From Melaminivora alkalimesophila (GTDB taxonomy: Bacteria > Pseudomonadota > Gammaproteobacteria > Burkholderiales > Burkholderiaceae_C): a DNA stretch of 25,691 nucleotides. Positions 24,611 through 25,691 of the stretch are shown here, piece after piece; the stretch's first letter is position 1, and each line of letters starts with the position of its first letter. The stretch is taken from the NCBI RefSeq assembly GCF_000282995.1, contig NZ_ALEE01000428.1, positions 1 to 25,691 on the forward strand, read 5' to 3'. The notes under the pieces were generated by a model. That model was not told the DNA's origin. It did not search any database and saw only the letters and a program-made list of their open reading frames with translations. Both the position numbers and the translations under genes were made by a program.

Positions 24611-25366
24611 ATGAGCATCCACAGAAACGAACTCGTGGCGCACCTGGACGCCTTGCTGCAGCCAGGGAACTTCAAGGACTACGGCCCGAACGGCCTGCAA
24701 GTCGAGGGCCGGCCCCAGGTCGCGCGCATCGTCAGCGGCGTCACGGCCAGCCGGGCGCTGATCGACGCCGCCATCGAGGCGCGCGCCGACACCCTCCTGG
24801 TGCACCACGGGCTGTTCTGGCGCGGCATGGATGGCCGCATCACGGGCTGGCTGAAAGCGCGCATCCAGCGCCTGCTGGCGCACGACATCAACCTGGTCGC
24901 CTACCACCTGCCGCTCGATGCCCATCCGACGCTGGGCAACAACGCGCAACTGGGCGCCTTGCTGGGCTGGCAGTGGGATGCGCGCTTCGGCGAACACGAT
25001 CTGGGCTTCTGCGCGCCCTGCGACGTGGCAAGCCCGCAGGCCCTGGCAGAGCAGGTGCAGCAGGCGCTGGGCCGCGCCGTGACGCTGGTGGCGCCGGACG
25101 GCCCGCCGCGACCCATCCGCCGCATCGCCTGGTGTTCGGGCGGCGCGCAAGGCTGGTTCGAGGCGGCGATCGCGGCCGGCGCGGACGCCTTTCTCACGGG
25201 CGAGATCTCCGAGCCGCAGGCCCACCTGGCGCGCGAGACCGGCGTGGCCTTCCTCGCCGCCGGACACCATGCCACCGAACGCTATGGGGCGCCGGCGGTG
25301 GCCGCGCACGTGGCGGCCGAACTGGGGCTCGAGCACCAGTTCATCGACATCGACAACCCGGCCTGA
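24611..25366 (+). CDS. NIF3-family (DUF34) metal-binding protein
   Basis: 251 residues. NIF3/YbgI proteins form toroidal hexamers with a dinuclear metal centre; some have been linked to GTP cyclohydrolase-like or metal-insertion roles, and the exact function here is unknown. Metal ligands are visible in 'TLLVHHGLFWRGMDGRITG', 'VAYHLPLDAHPTLGNN' and 'FLAAGHHATERYG'; 'GPNGLQVEGRPQVARIVSGVTAS' is the conserved start. ATG 24611 is chosen; a GTG six bases earlier would add two residues. It is divergent from the protease, with an 87-base shared upstream region. Confidence 0.94.
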   Translation: MSIHRNELVAHLDALLQPGNFKDYGPNGLQVEGRPQVARIVSGVTASRALIDAAIEARADTLLVHHGLFWRGMDGRITGWLKARIQRLLAHDINLVAYHLPLDAHPTLGNNAQLGALLGWQWDARFGEHDLGFCAPCDVASPQALAEQVQQALGRAVTLVAPDGPPRPIRRIAWCSGGAQGWFEAAIAAGADAFLTGEISEPQAHLARETGVAFLAAGHHATERYGAPAVAAHVAAELGLEHQFIDIDNPA

Positions 25367-25432
25367 CGAGGCTGCCACACCGCGCCCCCGCGCCCCCGCG
25401 CCGCACCGCGCGTACCGCAGAGAGCTGTCCCG

Positions 25433-25691
25433 ATGCCTGAAACCCCCGCACCCCCCGGCCTGCCGCTGGCCATCACCCAGGGCGATCCGGCCGGCATCGG
25501 CCCGGAAATCGTCGCCAAGGCCTTTCGCGACGCCCCGCAGGTGCTGGCCGGGGCCTTCGTCGTCGGCGATGCCGCCACCATGGCGCGGGCGCTGGCCTGC
25601 ATCGAGCAGCCCGGCCGGCCGCGGCTGGCGGTGCAGCGCATCGGGCACTGGGACGGGTTGCGCCACGTGCGCGAGATGCGCCGGCAGATCG
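25433..25691 (+). CDS. PdxA-family 4-hydroxythreonine-4-phosphate dehydrogenase (5' part)
   Basis: 86 residues visible; the gene continues beyond the window. 'LPLAITQGDPAGIGPEIVAKAFRDAP' is the PdxA N-terminal signature, followed by 'FVVGDAATMARALA'. PdxA oxidises 4-phosphohydroxy-threonine in pyridoxal phosphate synthesis; related PdxA2 proteins act on four-carbon acid sugars instead. Which one this is cannot be judged from the N-terminus. Its neighbour here is NIF3, not surA and rsmA as for many true pdxA genes, so a paralogue is possible. Starts 66 bases after NIF3. Confidence 0.88.
   Translation, partial: MPETPAPPGLPLAITQGDPAGIGPEIVAKAFRDAPQVLAGAFVVGDAATMARALACIEQPGRPRLAVQRIGHWDGLRHVREMRRQI

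Noticed and set aside
25379..25400. Short C/G-rich tandem pattern before pdxA
   Set aside because: Only about two units of an eight-base pattern in a GC-rich gap; no sign of function.
24524..25666. Long N-terminal extension of the DegS-like protease
   Set aside because: Antisense to NIF3 and pdxA; the normal membrane anchor begins at the ATG at 24523.

Overview
The window is high-GC DNA from a betaproteobacterium, most likely Burkholderiales and probably Comamonadaceae. The basis is gene order and protein sequence: an mla lipid-transport tail, an ABC-2 exporter pair, an IbaG/BolA gene, a long histidine operon, tatABC, a DegS-like protease, NIF3 and PdxA. Short AT-richer intergenic repeats with 'agctat' and 'gcgctt' elements also look Comamonadaceae-like, from memory. 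The assignment is inferred from sequence character only.

Left part (1-4088): the 3' end of mlaD, then mlaA, mlaC and mlaB (outer-membrane phospholipid asymmetry), an ABC ATPase/permease pair and a small BolA-family gene. Histidine genes follow on the plus strand: hisG, hisD, hisC, hisB, hisH, hisA (4130-9469). The pathway resumes with hisF, hisI, hisE (18068-19755). After it come a small membrane protein, a patatin-like lipase, a HIT protein, tatA, tatB and tatC. A minus-strand DegS-like protease, a NIF3 gene and the 5' end of a pdxA-family gene close the window.

The unusual part is the 8.4-kb block 9516-17909, which sits between hisA and hisF. Four minus-strand genes form what was one tight operon. 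In transcription order they encode: (1) a cytoplasmic protein with a receiver-like N-terminus, a six-CxxC zinc domain resembling TackOD1 and a degenerate GGDEF domain; (2) a membrane-embedded processive family-2 glycosyltransferase; (3) a TolC-type outer-membrane protein fused to a C-terminal domain that looks like a (beta/alpha)-barrel glycoside hydrolase; (4) an HlyD-type membrane-fusion protein. A divergent galE completes the block. The set reads as a synthase-dependent exopolysaccharide system that uses a TolC/HlyD conduit instead of the beta-barrel/TPR exporters of cellulose, PNAG, alginate or Pel systems, with an inactive-GGDEF protein as the likely c-di-GMP or other signal input. This is the best candidate for an undescribed system here.

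An intact IS5-family element (12703-13930, 4-bp target duplication TCAG) lies exactly at the glycosyltransferase/TolC junction. Removing it and one TCAG restores TGA-C-ATG, a one-base intercistronic gap. Both reading frames survive, but the operon is split and export genes are probably under-expressed or driven from the IS. The interruption looks recent.
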